A stretch of 64,000 bases of DNA from Nocardioides allogilvus (GTDB lineage: Bacteria > Actinomycetota > Actinomycetes > Propionibacteriales > Nocardioidaceae): positions 248,001-312,000 of the forward strand of contig NZ_PZYX01000001.1 of assembly GCF_003047285.1 (NCBI RefSeq), read 5' to 3'. The notes below the pieces were generated by a model that was given only the letters and a program-made list of their open reading frames with translations, searched no databases and was not told the origin of the DNA. Of this stretch, positions 15,905 to 24,525 are shown one piece after another (positions within the stretch are counted from its first letter, which is position 1; each line of letters starts with the position of its first letter). Position numbers and translations under genes: made by a program.

Positions 15905-16949
15905 CCCGTCCAACCGGCTCCTCGCCGACCACACGACCCTGCGCCTCGGCGGTCCGGCCCGCGCCTGGGTGCGCGCGACGACGGAGCAGGAGATCATCGA
16001 CGCCGTCTCCGGCGCCGACGCGAGCAGCACCCCGGTCCTGGTCCTGGGCGGCGGCTCCAACCTCGTGGTCGCCGACGACGGCTTCGAGGGGCTCGTCGTC
16101 GAGGTCGCCACGTCCGGCATCACCCCCGACACCGACGACTGCGACGGCGTCTGCGGCGGGGTCATGGTCCGGGTCGCCGCCGGTGAGGGCTGGGACGACT
16201 TCGTGGCCACCGCCGTCGAGCGCGGCTGGGTCGGCGTCGAGGCGCTCTCCGGCATCCCGGGCCGCGTGGGTGCCAGCCCGATCCAGAACGTCGGCGCCTA
16301 CGGCCAGGACGTCGCCCAGACGATCGCGTCGGTCCGCGTGTGGGACCGCACGCTCAAGGGCGTGCGCACCTTCGCCGCTGCCGACTGCGGCTTCGGCTAC
16401 CGCCACTCGCGCTTCAAGGCCGATCCTTCGCGCCACGTCGTCCTCAGCGTCGACTTCCAGCTGCGGCCGGGGTCTCTCGGCGCGCCGGTCGCCTATGCCG
16501 AGCTCGCCCGCACCCTCGGTGTCGAGGCCGGCCAGCGCGCGCCGCTCGCCGAGGTGCGCAGCGCCGTCCTCGGCCTGCGTGCCGGCAAGGGCATGGTCCT
16601 CGACCCCACCGACCACGACACCTGGAGCGCGGGGTCCTTCTTCACCAACCCGTTCCTCACGCCCGAGCAGGCCGACGCCCTCCCGCCCGACGCGCCCCGC
16701 TGGCCCCAGCCCGACGGCACCGTGAAGTCCAGCGCCGCCTGGCTGATCGAGCGCGCCGGGTTCGCCAAGGGCCACGACATCGGTGGCCGGGCCTCGCTGT
16801 CGACCAAGCACACGCTCGCGCTCACCAACCGTGGCTCTGCCACGACCGCCGAGCTGCTCGCGCTGGCGCGCGCCGTGCGCGACGGGGTCGAGCAGGCCTT
16901 CGGCGTACGCCTCGTCAACGAGCCGGTGCTCGTCGGCTGCACCCTCTGA
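15897..16949 (+). CDS. murB: UDP-N-acetylenolpyruvoylglucosamine reductase
   Basis: A 350-residue FAD enzyme that completes UDP-N-acetylmuramic acid synthesis. VLGGGSNLVVADDGF is the FAD-binding motif, SGIPGRVGASPIQNVGAYGQ binds the pyrophosphate, YRHSRFK carries the active-site tyrosine, SAGSFFTNP the proton-donating serine and NEPVLVG the C-terminal glutamate. It is the long type I form. The GTG at 15897 gives the family N-terminus and overlaps hadB by eight bases, so cell-wall and fatty-acid genes are coupled here. Converges on the DUF4190 gene. Confidence 0.95.
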   Translation: MPDPSNRLLADHTTLRLGGPARAWVRATTEQEIIDAVSGADASSTPVLVLGGGSNLVVADDGFEGLVVEVATSGITPDTDDCDGVCGGVMVRVAAGEGWDDFVATAVERGWVGVEALSGIPGRVGASPIQNVGAYGQDVAQTIASVRVWDRTLKGVRTFAAADCGFGYRHSRFKADPSRHVVLSVDFQLRPGSLGAPVAYAELARTLGVEAGQRAPLAEVRSAVLGLRAGKGMVLDPTDHDTWSAGSFFTNPFLTPEQADALPPDAPRWPQPDGTVKSSAAWLIERAGFAKGHDIGGRASLSTKHTLALTNRGSATTAELLALARAVRDGVEQAFGVRLVNEPVLVGCTL

Positions 16950-16958
16950 GGACGAGCC

Positions 16959-17573
16959 TCAGAACGACGGGTCGGACGTGTAGGAGTCGGTCTCCGGGTC
17001 GAAGCCCAGGTCGGAGCCCTCGGTGACCGAGAACGCGACCGTGAACAAGATGATGGCGGCGATGGTGCCGAGCACCAGCAGACCGGTGCCGATCATGCCC
17101 ATGATCCGGCCGGCCTGCGCCTGCTCGCGTCCTGACCAGCGACCCGGGTTGGCGTCGATCTCCTTGACCGCGCGACCGCCGATCATCCAGGCGAACGGCG
17201 CCAGCAGGACCGGCACGCCGCAGACGAACATGCCGACCAGGGCGCCGATGCCCAGCACCATGGCGGTCGTCGCCGACGGGTGCGAGGCGACCTGTCCGCC
17301 GTAGGTCGGCGTGCCGTAGGGCGCCTGGGACGGGTAGCCCGGCTGTCCGTAGGGCGCCTGCCCCCACGGCTGCTGCTGGCCATGGGGCGCGAACGGCGCC
17401 TCGCCGGTCGACGGCGGAGGCTGGTGCGCCGAGGGGTCCTGACCGTAGGGCTGGCCGTAGGGCTGACCCCACGGCTGGCCGGGGGAGTCGCTGCTCCCGC
17501 TCGAGGCGGGCTGCTCCGGCTTGGGCCAGTTGGGGTCGTAGGGGTTGCTCGGCGGCTCGTCGGGTGGCGTCAC
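16959..17573 (-). CDS. DUF4190 domain membrane protein
   Basis: A 204-residue protein: a Pro/Gly/Gln/Tyr-rich, probably disordered cytoplasmic N-terminus (to about residue 95, with PYGQ-type repeats), then two hydrophobic segments around 103-133 and 155-182 separated by the DUF4190 linker GGRAVKEIDANPGRWSGREQAQAGRIMGMIG. Common in actinobacteria; no function is known. GTG start overlaps the adenosine deaminase stop by four bases. Confidence 0.75.
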   Translation of the reverse strand: MTPPDEPPSNPYDPNWPKPEQPASSGSSDSPGQPWGQPYGQPYGQDPSAHQPPPSTGEAPFAPHGQQQPWGQAPYGQPGYPSQAPYGTPTYGGQVASHPSATTAMVLGIGALVGMFVCGVPVLLAPFAWMIGGRAVKEIDANPGRWSGREQAQAGRIMGMIGTGLLVLGTIAAIILFTVAFSVTEGSDLGFDPETDSYTSDPSF

Positions 17574-18610
17574 CCCGACATCCTCTCAGGAACGACCGAC
17601 AGCCAATCGGTGATTTCCCCGGTTGCCGCGGAGATCAGCTCGGCGGGGGCGCGCGAGGCGGCGAAGGAGCTGCGGGCGAGGTCGGCCAGCGTGGCGTCGT
17701 CGAGGTCGTGGGCGGCGCGCATGGTGGCGTACTGGCCGGCGAGCCGCGAGCCGAAGAGCAGGGGGTCGTCGGCACCCAGCGCGACGGTGGCGCCGGCCGC
17801 GATCAGCTGGGGAAGCGGCACCGAGGTGAGGTCGGAATAGACGCCGAGCGCCACGTTGGAGACCGGGCACACCTCCAGGGCCACCCCGGCCTGGACGATC
17901 CGGTCGAGCAGCGCCGGGTCCTCGGCAGCGCGCACGCCGTGGCCGAGGCGGTCGGCGTGCAGCTCGTCCAGACAAACCCGGATGTGCTCGGGCCCGCGCA
18001 GCTCGCCGCCGTGCGGGGCGAGCAGCAACCCCGCGCGTTCCGCGATCGCGAAGGCCCCGGCGAACTCGCCGGTCCGTCCCCGTCGCTCGTCGTTGGACAG
18101 CCCGAAGCCGACGACTCCGCGACCGGCGTACTGCCCGGCCAGCCGGGCCAGGGTGCGCGCGTCGAGGGGGTGGCGCGTGCGGTTGGCCGCGATCACCACG
18201 GCCATGCCCAGACCGGTCCGCTCCGAGGCGTCGCGGACGCAGTCGAGCACCAGCTCGGTGAAGGTGGTGATGCCGCCGAACCGGGCGGCATAGCCGCTGG
18301 GGTCGACCTGGATCTCGAGCCACCGCCCGCCGTCTGCGACGTCGTCCTCCGCTGCCTCGAGCACCAGTCGCCGTACGTCGTCGGGCGTGCGCAGCACCGA
18401 GCGTGCGACGTCGTAGAGGCGCTGGAAGCGGAACCAGCCCTTCTCGTCGGCGGCCGAGAGCTGGGGCGGCCAGTCCTCGACGAGGCTGTCCGGCAGCGCG
18501 ATGCCGTCGCGCTCGGCGAGCTCGAGCAGCGTCGCGTGCCGCATGGAGCCGGTGAAGTGCAGGTGGAGATGCGCCTTGGGGAGCGTGTGGAGGTCGCGGT
18601 GCCCAGGCAT
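17570..18610 (-). CDS. adenosine deaminase family protein
   Basis: A 346-residue TIM-barrel metal-dependent deaminase. HLHLH supplies the HxH zinc ligands, HGGE the third histidine and catalytic glutamate, RLGHGVRA the histidine at the position of His238 and GADDPLLFG the metal-binding aspartate. The motif after HxH reads FTGS rather than the LDG of classical enzymes, so the residue that contacts the ribose in mouse ADA (Asp19) is changed; adenosine is probable but not proved. TAGCAT lies six bases before the ATG (complement of 18617-18622) with no Shine-Dalgarno, indicating a leaderless transcript. Coupled to the DUF4190 gene. Confidence 0.82.
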   Translation of the reverse strand: MPGHRDLHTLPKAHLHLHFTGSMRHATLLELAERDGIALPDSLVEDWPPQLSAADEKGWFRFQRLYDVARSVLRTPDDVRRLVLEAAEDDVADGGRWLEIQVDPSGYAARFGGITTFTELVLDCVRDASERTGLGMAVVIAANRTRHPLDARTLARLAGQYAGRGVVGFGLSNDERRGRTGEFAGAFAIAERAGLLLAPHGGELRGPEHIRVCLDELHADRLGHGVRAAEDPALLDRIVQAGVALEVCPVSNVALGVYSDLTSVPLPQLIAAGATVALGADDPLLFGSRLAGQYATMRAAHDLDDATLADLARSSFAASRAPAELISAATGEITDWLSVVPERMSG

Positions 18611-18650
18611 GTCGCCATGCTAGGGCGCCGCGTCCTCGTGGCCGGGAGGT

Positions 18651-19520
18651 TCAGCTCTTGCGCAGGATCTCGGCGAGCACCTGCGGGTAGTTGGTGATGA
18701 TCCCGTCGACCTGCCAGGACAGGGCGCGGCGCATGTCCTGCCCGCCGTTGACGGTCCACACGTTGATCTCCATGCCCGCGTCGTGCACGGCCGTGACGGT
18801 GCCCTCGCTGGTCACCCCGAGCGCCGGGTTGACCTGCTCGGCCCACGTCGCGGCAGCGTCGATCTGGGCCTGCGTCGGGGTGGCGCCGAAGAGCAGGCCG
18901 GTCGGCACGTCGGGCGCGAGGTCCTGGTAGGCCCTGAGCCAGGGGTGGTTGAAGGCCTGCACGACGACCTCACCGCGCTTGAGCGCCCGCGTGAACTCCG
19001 GCAGGGCGCGCAGCTCCTTGTCGAGGTCGACCTCGATGCCGGGGTAGAGCTCGGGCGCCTTGGGCTCCAGGAGCATCCCGGCGCGGTTGCCCACGGCCCG
19101 CACCCACTCGCCCAGGGTCGGCACGCGCTCTCCTGCGTACGCCGCCGAGAACCACGAGCCGGCATCGAGCTGCTTGATCTCGGCGAGCGTGAACGAGCCC
19201 ACCGACCAGGGGGCGCGGTCGGGGAAGACCTGCTCCACGTCCGTGGTCCGGGCGAGCGTGGTGTCGTGCATGATCACCAGCTCGCCGTCGGCGGTGCGCT
19301 GGATGTCGTTCTCGATCGTGTCCGCACCTTGGGCCAGGGCCCGCTCGACGGCGGCGATCGTGTTCTCCGGCACGACCCCGGAGGAACCCCGGTGGGCGAT
19401 GTTCTCGACGTCGTCCGCACCCGGGGGTGCGGCGAGCACCGGCTCCAGTGGGGCGCCGACGAGCACGCCGGTGACGAGGAGCGGGGCAGCGCGGACGAGT
19501 GAGCGCAGGCGGATGTTCAT
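18651..19520 (-). CDS. secreted glycerophosphodiester phosphodiesterase
   Basis: A 289-residue GDPD-family protein with an N-terminal signal peptide (RLRSLVRAAPLLVTGVLVG ... AA). Catalytic residues are visible: AHRGSSGVVPENT with the first His and Asn, ENDIQRTADGELVIMHDTTLARTTD with Glu/Asp metal ligands and the second His, and LLEPKAP. It hydrolyses glycerophosphodiesters outside the membrane to glycerol-3-phosphate and an alcohol. The frame extends upstream to 19748, but the signal peptide and GGGAG-type ribosome site mark 19520 as the start. Confidence 0.87.
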   Translation of the reverse strand: MNIRLRSLVRAAPLLVTGVLVGAPLEPVLAAPPGADDVENIAHRGSSGVVPENTIAAVERALAQGADTIENDIQRTADGELVIMHDTTLARTTDVEQVFPDRAPWSVGSFTLAEIKQLDAGSWFSAAYAGERVPTLGEWVRAVGNRAGMLLEPKAPELYPGIEVDLDKELRALPEFTRALKRGEVVVQAFNHPWLRAYQDLAPDVPTGLLFGATPTQAQIDAAATWAEQVNPALGVTSEGTVTAVHDAGMEINVWTVNGGQDMRRALSWQVDGIITNYPQVLAEILRKS

Positions 19521-19644
19521 GGCAGTCTCCCGAGCTGGACGACCCCCGCCGGGCGGCGAGGCCCTCCCACCTCGCCCTACCTCCTCGACGACCAGATGGC
19601 GAATGCGCGAATGGCCGATGAGGCTTGCGCGACGAAGCCGCCGG

Positions 19645-19675
19645 TTCGACGCCGCTGGGGGGCCTTGCGTATGCT
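19645..19675 (+). promoter_or_regulatory. possible promoter of tRNA-Trp/secE
   Basis: TATGCT (19670-19675) is a good -10 in the 231-bp gap between the GDPD gene and tRNA-Trp; TTCGAC at 19645-19650 is a weak -35 at 19-base spacing. Little else is readable in this gap. Confidence 0.35.
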
Positions 19676-19751
19676 TCACGTTTGGTGGCTCACACCACCT
19701 GCTTCGTGCTGCCCGTCCTGCGGGCGTCACCGGCGGGTGTCGATCCATCGG

Positions 19752-19824
19752 AGGGCACTAGCTCAACTGGCAGAGCATCGGTCTCCAAAACCGAAGGTTG
19801 GGGGTTCAAGTCCCTCGTGCCCTG
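19752..19824 (+). tRNA. tRNA-Trp (CCA)
   Basis: Acceptor AGGGCAC/GTGCCCT, D stem GCTC/GAGC, anticodon stem TCGGT/ACCGA with loop CTCCAAA (CCA at 19785-19787), T loop TTCAAGT and discriminator G. It lies directly upstream of secE, the arrangement seen across actinobacteria. Confidence 0.95.
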
Positions 19825-19868
19825 CAAAACACACGGAACAGACAAACGACGAAGAGAAGGTGGCAGAC

Positions 19869-20126
19869 GTGTCGGACTCCAACGCGGTCCACGAGTCGCG
19901 TGAGGACTCCCGCCGCGACGACGGGCAGCGCACCAGTCCTGTCACGTTCTACCGTCAGGTGGTCGCCGAGCTGCGCAAGGTCGTCTGGCCGACGCAGGAG
20001 CAGCTCATCACCTACTTCCTGGTGGTGATGGTGTTCGTCCTCGTGATGATGGCGTTCGTCGCGGCCCTCGACCTCGCCTTCGGCAAGCTCGCGTTCGCCC
20101 TGTTCACCGGCAACGCCAGCCAGTGA
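19869..20126 (+). CDS. secE: preprotein translocase subunit SecE
   Basis: An 85-residue SecE with a charged N-terminus, the conserved amphipathic FYRQVVAELRKVVWPTQEQL and one transmembrane segment. It clamps SecY in the Sec translocon. The GTG at 19869 is preferred over 19860 because AGAAGG (19855-19860) stands eight bases from it. Confidence 0.95.
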   Translation: MSDSNAVHESREDSRRDDGQRTSPVTFYRQVVAELRKVVWPTQEQLITYFLVVMVFVLVMMAFVAALDLAFGKLAFALFTGNASQ

Positions 20127-20233
20127 TCGCCCGCCGGTTCGCCGGCCATGCGGATCAACCCGTGTGAATCGCAACAGTCCAGTCGACCGGCCCGCGGCCG
20201 GTCACACCAGCAGACAGAAGTTCGGAGCACTAC

Positions 20234-21094
20234 GTGTCGGATCAGTACGACTCCTCGGATGAGTACGAGGCCACTGACGCCCCCGAGGCGACCCCGGAGG
20301 ACGCCCTCGAGGCGCCGTCCGAGGACGCTCCCGCGGACGCCGTGGCCACTGAGGTGACCCCTGAGGCAGACACCGAGGAGCCCGCCGAGGGCACCGAGGA
20401 GACCGACGCCCCCGAGGACATCGACGCTGACGACGAGTCGGCCGCTGCCGACGAGCCCGAGGACGACGACCCGCTCGAGGCGTTCCGCCGCGAGCTGTGG
20501 GCCAAGCCGGGCGACTGGTTCGTCGTGCACACCTACTCCGGCATGGAGAAGCGGGTCAAGCAGAACCTCGAGAACCGCATCATCTCCCTCAACATGGAGG
20601 ACTACATCCACGAGATCGTGGTCCCCACCGAGGAAGTCGCCGAGATCAAGAACGGCCAGCGCAAGATGGTCACCCGCACCGTCCTGCCGGGCTACGTCCT
20701 GGTCCGCATGGACCTCACCGACGAGTCGTGGTCCGCGGTGCGGCACACGCCGTCCGTGACCGGCTTCGTCGGTCACAGCCACCAGCCGGTGCCGCTGAGC
20801 ATGCAGGAGGTCGAGGACATGCTCGCCCCTGCCGTGGTCGCCGTCGCCGAGGCCGAGGCTGCCGCCGCTGCCGGCGACAAGTCCGGTCGGGGCACCGCCA
20901 CCGTCAAGAAGCCGGTCGAGGTGGCCGACTTCGACGTGTCCGACTCCGTCATGGTCGTCGATGGTCCGTTCGCGACGTTGCACGCGACGATCACCGAGAT
21001 CAACGCCGAGTCCCAGAGGGTCAAGGCCCTCGTCGAGATCTTCGGCCGGGAGACCCCGGTCGAGCTGAGCTTCAGCCAGATCCAAAAGGTCTGA
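20234..21094 (+). CDS. nusG: transcription termination/antitermination factor NusG
   Basis: A 286-residue NusG: acidic, low-complexity N-terminal extension to about residue 85, the NGN domain ([22 protein letters not shown] ... [12 protein letters not shown]) and a C-terminal KOW domain ([18 protein letters not shown]). An Ala/Gly-rich linker of about 35 residues joins the two domains. The protein couples RNA polymerase to ribosomes and Rho. GTG start with GGAG eight bases upstream. Confidence 0.95.
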   Translation: MSDQYDSSDEYEATDAPEATPEDALEAPSEDAPADAVATEVTPEADTEEPAEGTEETDAPEDIDADDESAAADEPEDDDPLEAFRRELWAKPGDWFVVHTYSGMEKRVKQNLENRIISLNMEDYIHEIVVPTEEVAEIKNGQRKMVTRTVLPGYVLVRMDLTDESWSAVRHTPSVTGFVGHSHQPVPLSMQEVEDMLAPAVVAVAEAEAAAAAGDKSGRGTATVKKPVEVADFDVSDSVMVVDGPFATLHATITEINAESQRVKALVEIFGRETPVELSFSQIQKV

Positions 21095-21152
21095 CACCGG
21101 GGCCGGGCTCGCCCGGCCGCGACGAGGTCCAGCACCAGTTGAAGTAACACCA

Positions 21153-21182
21153 GTGGCAGGGGGAGTTCCCCGTCATGACCAC
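21153..21182 (+). promoter_or_regulatory. hairpin upstream of rplK, possible L1 site
   Basis: GTGG-CAG-GGGGA-GT-TCCCC-GTCATGA-CCAC: an outer four-bp stem (21153-21156 with 21179-21182) and an inner five-bp stem separated by an asymmetric internal loop, 17 bases before the rplK ATG. A second element of the same plan precedes rplA. Asymmetric internal loops of this kind are typical of L1-binding RNA; regulation is inferred. Confidence 0.4.
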
Positions 21183-21199
21183 ACGAGAGAGAGAAAGAA

Positions 21200-21628
21200 A
21201 TGCCTCCCAAGAAGAAGATTGCTGCACTCGTCAAGGTGCAGCTGCAGGCTGGCGCAGCAACTCCGGCTCCGCCGGTGGGTACCGCCCTCGGTCCCCACGG
21301 CGTGAACATCATGGACTTCTGCAAGGCCTACAACGCGCAGACCGAGTCGATGCGTGGCAACGTGATCCCTGTCGAGATCACGATCTACGAGGACCGGTCC
21401 TTCGACTTCATCACGAAGACGCCGCCGGCCGCTGAGCTGATCAAGAAGGCCGCTGGCCTGAAGAAGGGTTCGGGCGTCCCGCACAAGGAGAAGGTCGGCA
21501 AGCTGACCAAGGACCAGGTGCGCGAGATCGCGACCACCAAGCTCCCCGACCTCAACGCCAACAACATCGACGCCGCGATGAAGATCGTCGAGGGCACCGC
21601 CCGCTCCATGGGCGTCACCACCGACTGA
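21200..21628 (+). CDS. rplK: 50S ribosomal protein L11
   Basis: A 142-residue L11: N-terminal thiostrepton-binding domain with the proline helix [28 protein letters not shown] and C-terminal rRNA-binding domain ending in [12 protein letters not shown]. The proline at the thiostrepton-sensitive position is retained. Follows nusG by 105 bases, with AGAGAGAAAG upstream. Confidence 0.97.
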   Translation: MPPKKKIAALVKVQLQAGAATPAPPVGTALGPHGVNIMDFCKAYNAQTESMRGNVIPVEITIYEDRSFDFITKTPPAAELIKKAAGLKKGSGVPHKEKVGKLTKDQVREIATTKLPDLNANNIDAAMKIVEGTARSMGVTTD

Positions 21629-21653
21629 CATCTCGCGACCGCGAGCAACACCC

Positions 21654-21686
21654 GTGGCAGAGCCGCGCTGGCTCATTCACGACCAC
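21654..21686 (+). promoter_or_regulatory. hairpin upstream of rplA, possible L1 site
   Basis: GTGG-CA-GAGCC-GCGCT-GGCTC-ATTCACGA-CCAC: outer four-bp stem (21654-21657 with 21683-21686), inner five-bp stem and an asymmetric internal loop. It repeats the plan and outer sequence of the hairpin before rplK and lies 22 bases before the rplA ATG. Confidence 0.42.
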
Positions 21687-21708
21687 ACTTTCAGATAAGA
21701 GGAATCCC

Positions 21709-22428
21709 ATGCAGCGCAGCAAGACCTACCGCGCGGCGGCCGAGCAGTTCGACAAGGACGAGCTCTACGCCCCGCTGACCGCCATCAAGCTGGCCAAGGC
21801 CGGCTCGAAGAAGAAGTTCGACGAGACCCTCGACGTCGTCATGCGTCTCGGCGTCGACCCCCGCAAGGCTGACCAGATGGTGCGCGGCACCGTCAACCTG
21901 CCCCACGGCACCGGCAAGACCGCTCGCGTCCTCGTGTTCGCGGTGGCCGAGAAGGCCGACGCCGCCCGTGAGGCCGGCGCCGACTTCGTCGGTGGCGACG
22001 AGCTCATCGAGAAGGTCAACGGTGGCTGGCTCGACTTCGACGCCGTGGTCGCGACCCCCGACATGATGGGCAAGGTCGGCCGTCTCGGTCGCGTCCTCGG
22101 CCCGCGCTCGCTCATGCCCAACCCGAAGACCGGCACGGTCACGGCCGACGTCGCCAAGGCTGTCGCCGACATCAAGGGCGGCAAGATCGAGTTCCGCGTC
22201 GACCGCCACTCCAACCTGCACTTCATCATCGGCAAGGCGTCCTTCTCCGAGGCGCAGCTCGCGGAGAACTACGCCGCCGCCCTCGAAGAGGTTCTGCGTC
22301 TGAAGCCGGCCAGCTCCAAGGGCCGCTACATCAAGAAGGTCACCGTCTCCACGACCATGGGCCCCGGCGTCCAGGTCGACCCCAACCGCACCAAGAACGT
22401 CGCGGTCGAGGACGAGGCCCAAGCCTGA
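21709..22428 (+). CDS. rplA: 50S ribosomal protein L1
   Basis: A 239-residue L1 with the family core [26 protein letters not shown] and the [10 protein letters not shown] stretch. It binds 23S rRNA at the L1 stalk and in many bacteria represses its own operon. TAAGAGGAA ribosome site upstream. Last gene of the nusG-rplK-rplA group. Confidence 0.97.
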   Translation: MQRSKTYRAAAEQFDKDELYAPLTAIKLAKAGSKKKFDETLDVVMRLGVDPRKADQMVRGTVNLPHGTGKTARVLVFAVAEKADAAREAGADFVGGDELIEKVNGGWLDFDAVVATPDMMGKVGRLGRVLGPRSLMPNPKTGTVTADVAKAVADIKGGKIEFRVDRHSNLHFIIGKASFSEAQLAENYAAALEEVLRLKPASSKGRYIKKVTVSTTMGPGVQVDPNRTKNVAVEDEAQA

Positions 22429-22452
22429 CTTGAGTCTGAGTCACCAACTGTT

Positions 22453-22486
22453 CACCACCCCGGTCGCCCAGGCGGCCGGGGTGGTG
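22453..22486 (+). terminator. terminator after rplA
   Basis: An 11-bp perfect stem CACCACCCCGG/CCGGGGTGGTG with an inner CGCC/GGCG extension, followed by TCATTT. It ends the rplKA unit and also lies at the 3' side of the convergent ATPase gene. Confidence 0.85.
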
Positions 22487-22507
22487 TCATTTCGGGCCCG
22501 AGCCGCC

Positions 22508-23506
22508 CTATTCCGTGTAGACCCGTTCGTCCATCAGCTTCTCGGAGACGACCTGGCCGGTGGCGTCGAACCGCCCGCACTCGAGGTGCTTGCGGAACTC
22601 CACCTCGCCGCCGCTGTGCCCGGAGCGGTTCTTCTCGATCGTCACGACCGACCACTCCTTGAAGTGCTCGCCGCCGTTGGCGGCGTACATGAGGTGATGG
22701 CGGGCGACGACGTCGGCCTTGTTGCTCATGATCAGCACGACGTCTGCCTCGTACGCCAGGGCGGTGGAGCCGCGCATGTTGCGGGCCCGCATCCTGGTGC
22801 CGGGCTCGAGGCCGGCGCGGTCGGAGGCGGAGATCGCGAGCACGGGGCACTCGAACTCGATGCTGAGGTCCTTGAGGCCCTCGGTGATCCGGGTGACCTT
22901 CTCCTCCTCGAGCAAGTGGTCGGGCGTGCAGATCTTCTGCAGGTAGTCGATGACCACGAGGGGCGCGACGCCGTGCTCGACCAGCACGTCCTTCACGGAC
23001 GCCGCGATCACGTCGAGCGTCGTCTGGGTCGCCGTGGAGCGGTGGATGTACAGCAGACCTGCGTAGCGACTCACGGCGGTCAGCGCCTCGATGCCGCCGA
23101 CGTGCTCGCGGAGCCGCTCGGGCAGGCCGCCCGCGACGGAGTCGGACGCCTCGAACGCCGCACGCACCTGCTTCACACTGAGGGGCGACGGGCGGGACGA
23201 GCGCTCTGCGGCCTCGGCGGAGATGCACTTCTGCAGCAGCGTCTCGGCCTCGAGCTCGAAGGACACGAAGACGACGGGCCGGCCCGCGCTGGCGGAGCGG
23301 CGAGCCATCTGCAGCGCCAACGTCGTCTTGCCCTCGCCCTGGGCACCGGCCAGCAGGTTGAGCGTGCCGGCTCGCAGCCCGCCGCCCAGCGCCTCGTCGA
23401 GCAATGGGAACCCGGTCGGCCACAGGGGCGCCGCTGAGTCGGGGTCGAGCAGGCGACGGTCGACGCGCTCCAGCACGTCACTCGCGAGAATCAGCTTCGG
23501 GTCCAC
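22508..23506 (-). CDS. stand-alone DnaB C-terminal-like RecA-fold ATPase (paralog 1)
   Basis: A 332-residue protein with only the motor domain of a DnaB-type helicase. Walker A is GAQGEGKT (Lys60), the catalytic glutamate follows in VSFELE (Glu84), Walker B is LVVIDYLQKI (Asp187), [19 protein letters not shown] matches the DnaB sensor/arginine-finger region and IEKNRSG the last helicase motif. The DnaB N-terminal domain is absent; the start GTG at 23506 is followed at once by the linker-like helix. A conserved tail EKLMDERVYTE is shared with the paralog at 24526-25521. It may unwind or translocate on nucleic acid, or act as a KaiC/RadA-like regulator. No partner primase is adjacent. Placed between rplA and a lipoprotein gene. 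Confidence 0.75.
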   Translation of the reverse strand: MDPKLILASDVLERVDRRLLDPDSAAPLWPTGFPLLDEALGGGLRAGTLNLLAGAQGEGKTTLALQMARRSASAGRPVVFVSFELEAETLLQKCISAEAAERSSRPSPLSVKQVRAAFEASDSVAGGLPERLREHVGGIEALTAVSRYAGLLYIHRSTATQTTLDVIAASVKDVLVEHGVAPLVVIDYLQKICTPDHLLEEEKVTRITEGLKDLSIEFECPVLAISASDRAGLEPGTRMRARNMRGSTALAYEADVVLIMSNKADVVARHHLMYAANGGEHFKEWSVVTIEKNRSGHSGGEVEFRKHLECGRFDATGQVVSEKLMDERVYTE

Positions 23507-23673
23507 CGTCGGATTTCAACACGTCCGGAGGGTGCCCCGAGGACAAACGCATGGAATCGTTCTCGTCCCGGCCTTGTCGTCCTGGTGCCCGTTCAGCAGA
23601 TGGTGGCGTGGTTTGAGCCCGGGCGCGATGGGTGAGGATGTGCGCGACCAGCCCACATCGTGAAGGAGCCACC

Positions 23674-24510
23674 ATGGCCCGCTCGTCCCTGGCCCGCCGA
23701 CTCGGCGCAGCCTCCCTGCTCACCACTCTCGTGCTGACGTCGGCGTCGTGCGGAGGCGACACCGACACCAAGGCGAGCGACGACTCGGCGGGCGTCGACA
23801 CGTCCGGCAGCACCGACGAGGTCTCGGGTGACCTCGAGGAGCTCTCGGTCGAGGAGTTCTATCCCGCAGTGATGGCAGCGATGGAGAAGGCCGAGTCGAT
23901 GGCCTTCAGCGTCACCACGTCGGGTGGCGCCAGCGCCACCGAGATGACCGGCGTCCTGGAGTACGGCGACGACGGGATCGCGATGGAAGCCGCGAGCACC
24001 GGAGCCCAGGCGATGGAGATGGTCATGCTCGACAAGGTCCTCTACATCTCCGGCGGCGGTCTGCCGCTGCCCGAGGGCAAGAAGTGGTTCAAGGTCGACA
24101 TGACCGACCCCAACAGCCTCTTCGGTCAGCTCGGCAAGGCGAGCGACCCCAGCACGCTGTTCAAGGCCATGCAGACGCCGAAGGAGTTCGAGCTGCTCGG
24201 CACCGAGGAGGTCGACGGCGTCGAGACCAACCACTACAACGTCGTGATGGACACGGCGGCCTACACCGAGGCGATGGAGATGCCGGCCGAGATGGCCGCC
24301 TACCTGCCCGAGGAGATCGGCATCGAGATGTGGGTCGACGCCGACGACCAGCCGCGCAAGTTCCACCAGGAGCTCGAGGTGCCCAACATGACGGGCGGCA
24401 AGCCGACCACGAGCACGACCGAGGGGACCTACTACGACTTCGGCACCGACGTCGACGTCTCGGCGCCGCCGGCGGCGGAGGTCGCCGACGACATCCCCGG
24501 CCTGAGCTGA
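23674..24510 (+). CDS. lipoprotein, LppX/LprAFG-like (LolA fold)
   Basis: A 278-residue lipoprotein: signal peptide with lipobox TSASC, an acidic Asp/Ser/Thr linker, then a domain with the pattern AMEKAESMAFSVTTSGG, GVLEYGDDGIAMEA, YISGGGLPLPEGKKWFKVD and VWVDADDQPRKF. This is the layout of the mycobacterial LppX/LprG lipid-carrying lipoproteins and related actinobacterial proteins. GAAGGAG lies before the ATG. It is divergent from one DnaB-like gene and convergent, 15 bases apart, with the other. Likely anchored to the outer leaflet; ligand unknown. Confidence 0.75.
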   Translation: MARSSLARRLGAASLLTTLVLTSASCGGDTDTKASDDSAGVDTSGSTDEVSGDLEELSVEEFYPAVMAAMEKAESMAFSVTTSGGASATEMTGVLEYGDDGIAMEAASTGAQAMEMVMLDKVLYISGGGLPLPEGKKWFKVDMTDPNSLFGQLGKASDPSTLFKAMQTPKEFELLGTEEVDGVETNHYNVVMDTAAYTEAMEMPAEMAAYLPEEIGIEMWVDADDQPRKFHQELEVPNMTGGKPTTSTTEGTYYDFGTDVDVSAPPAAEVADDIPGLS

Positions 24511-24525
24511 CCCGCGGGCCGGTTC

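Noticed and set aside
18651-19748. Longer form of the glycerophosphodiesterase beginning at 19748
   Set aside because: The extension would bury a clear signal peptide; GGGAG and ATG 19520 define the start.
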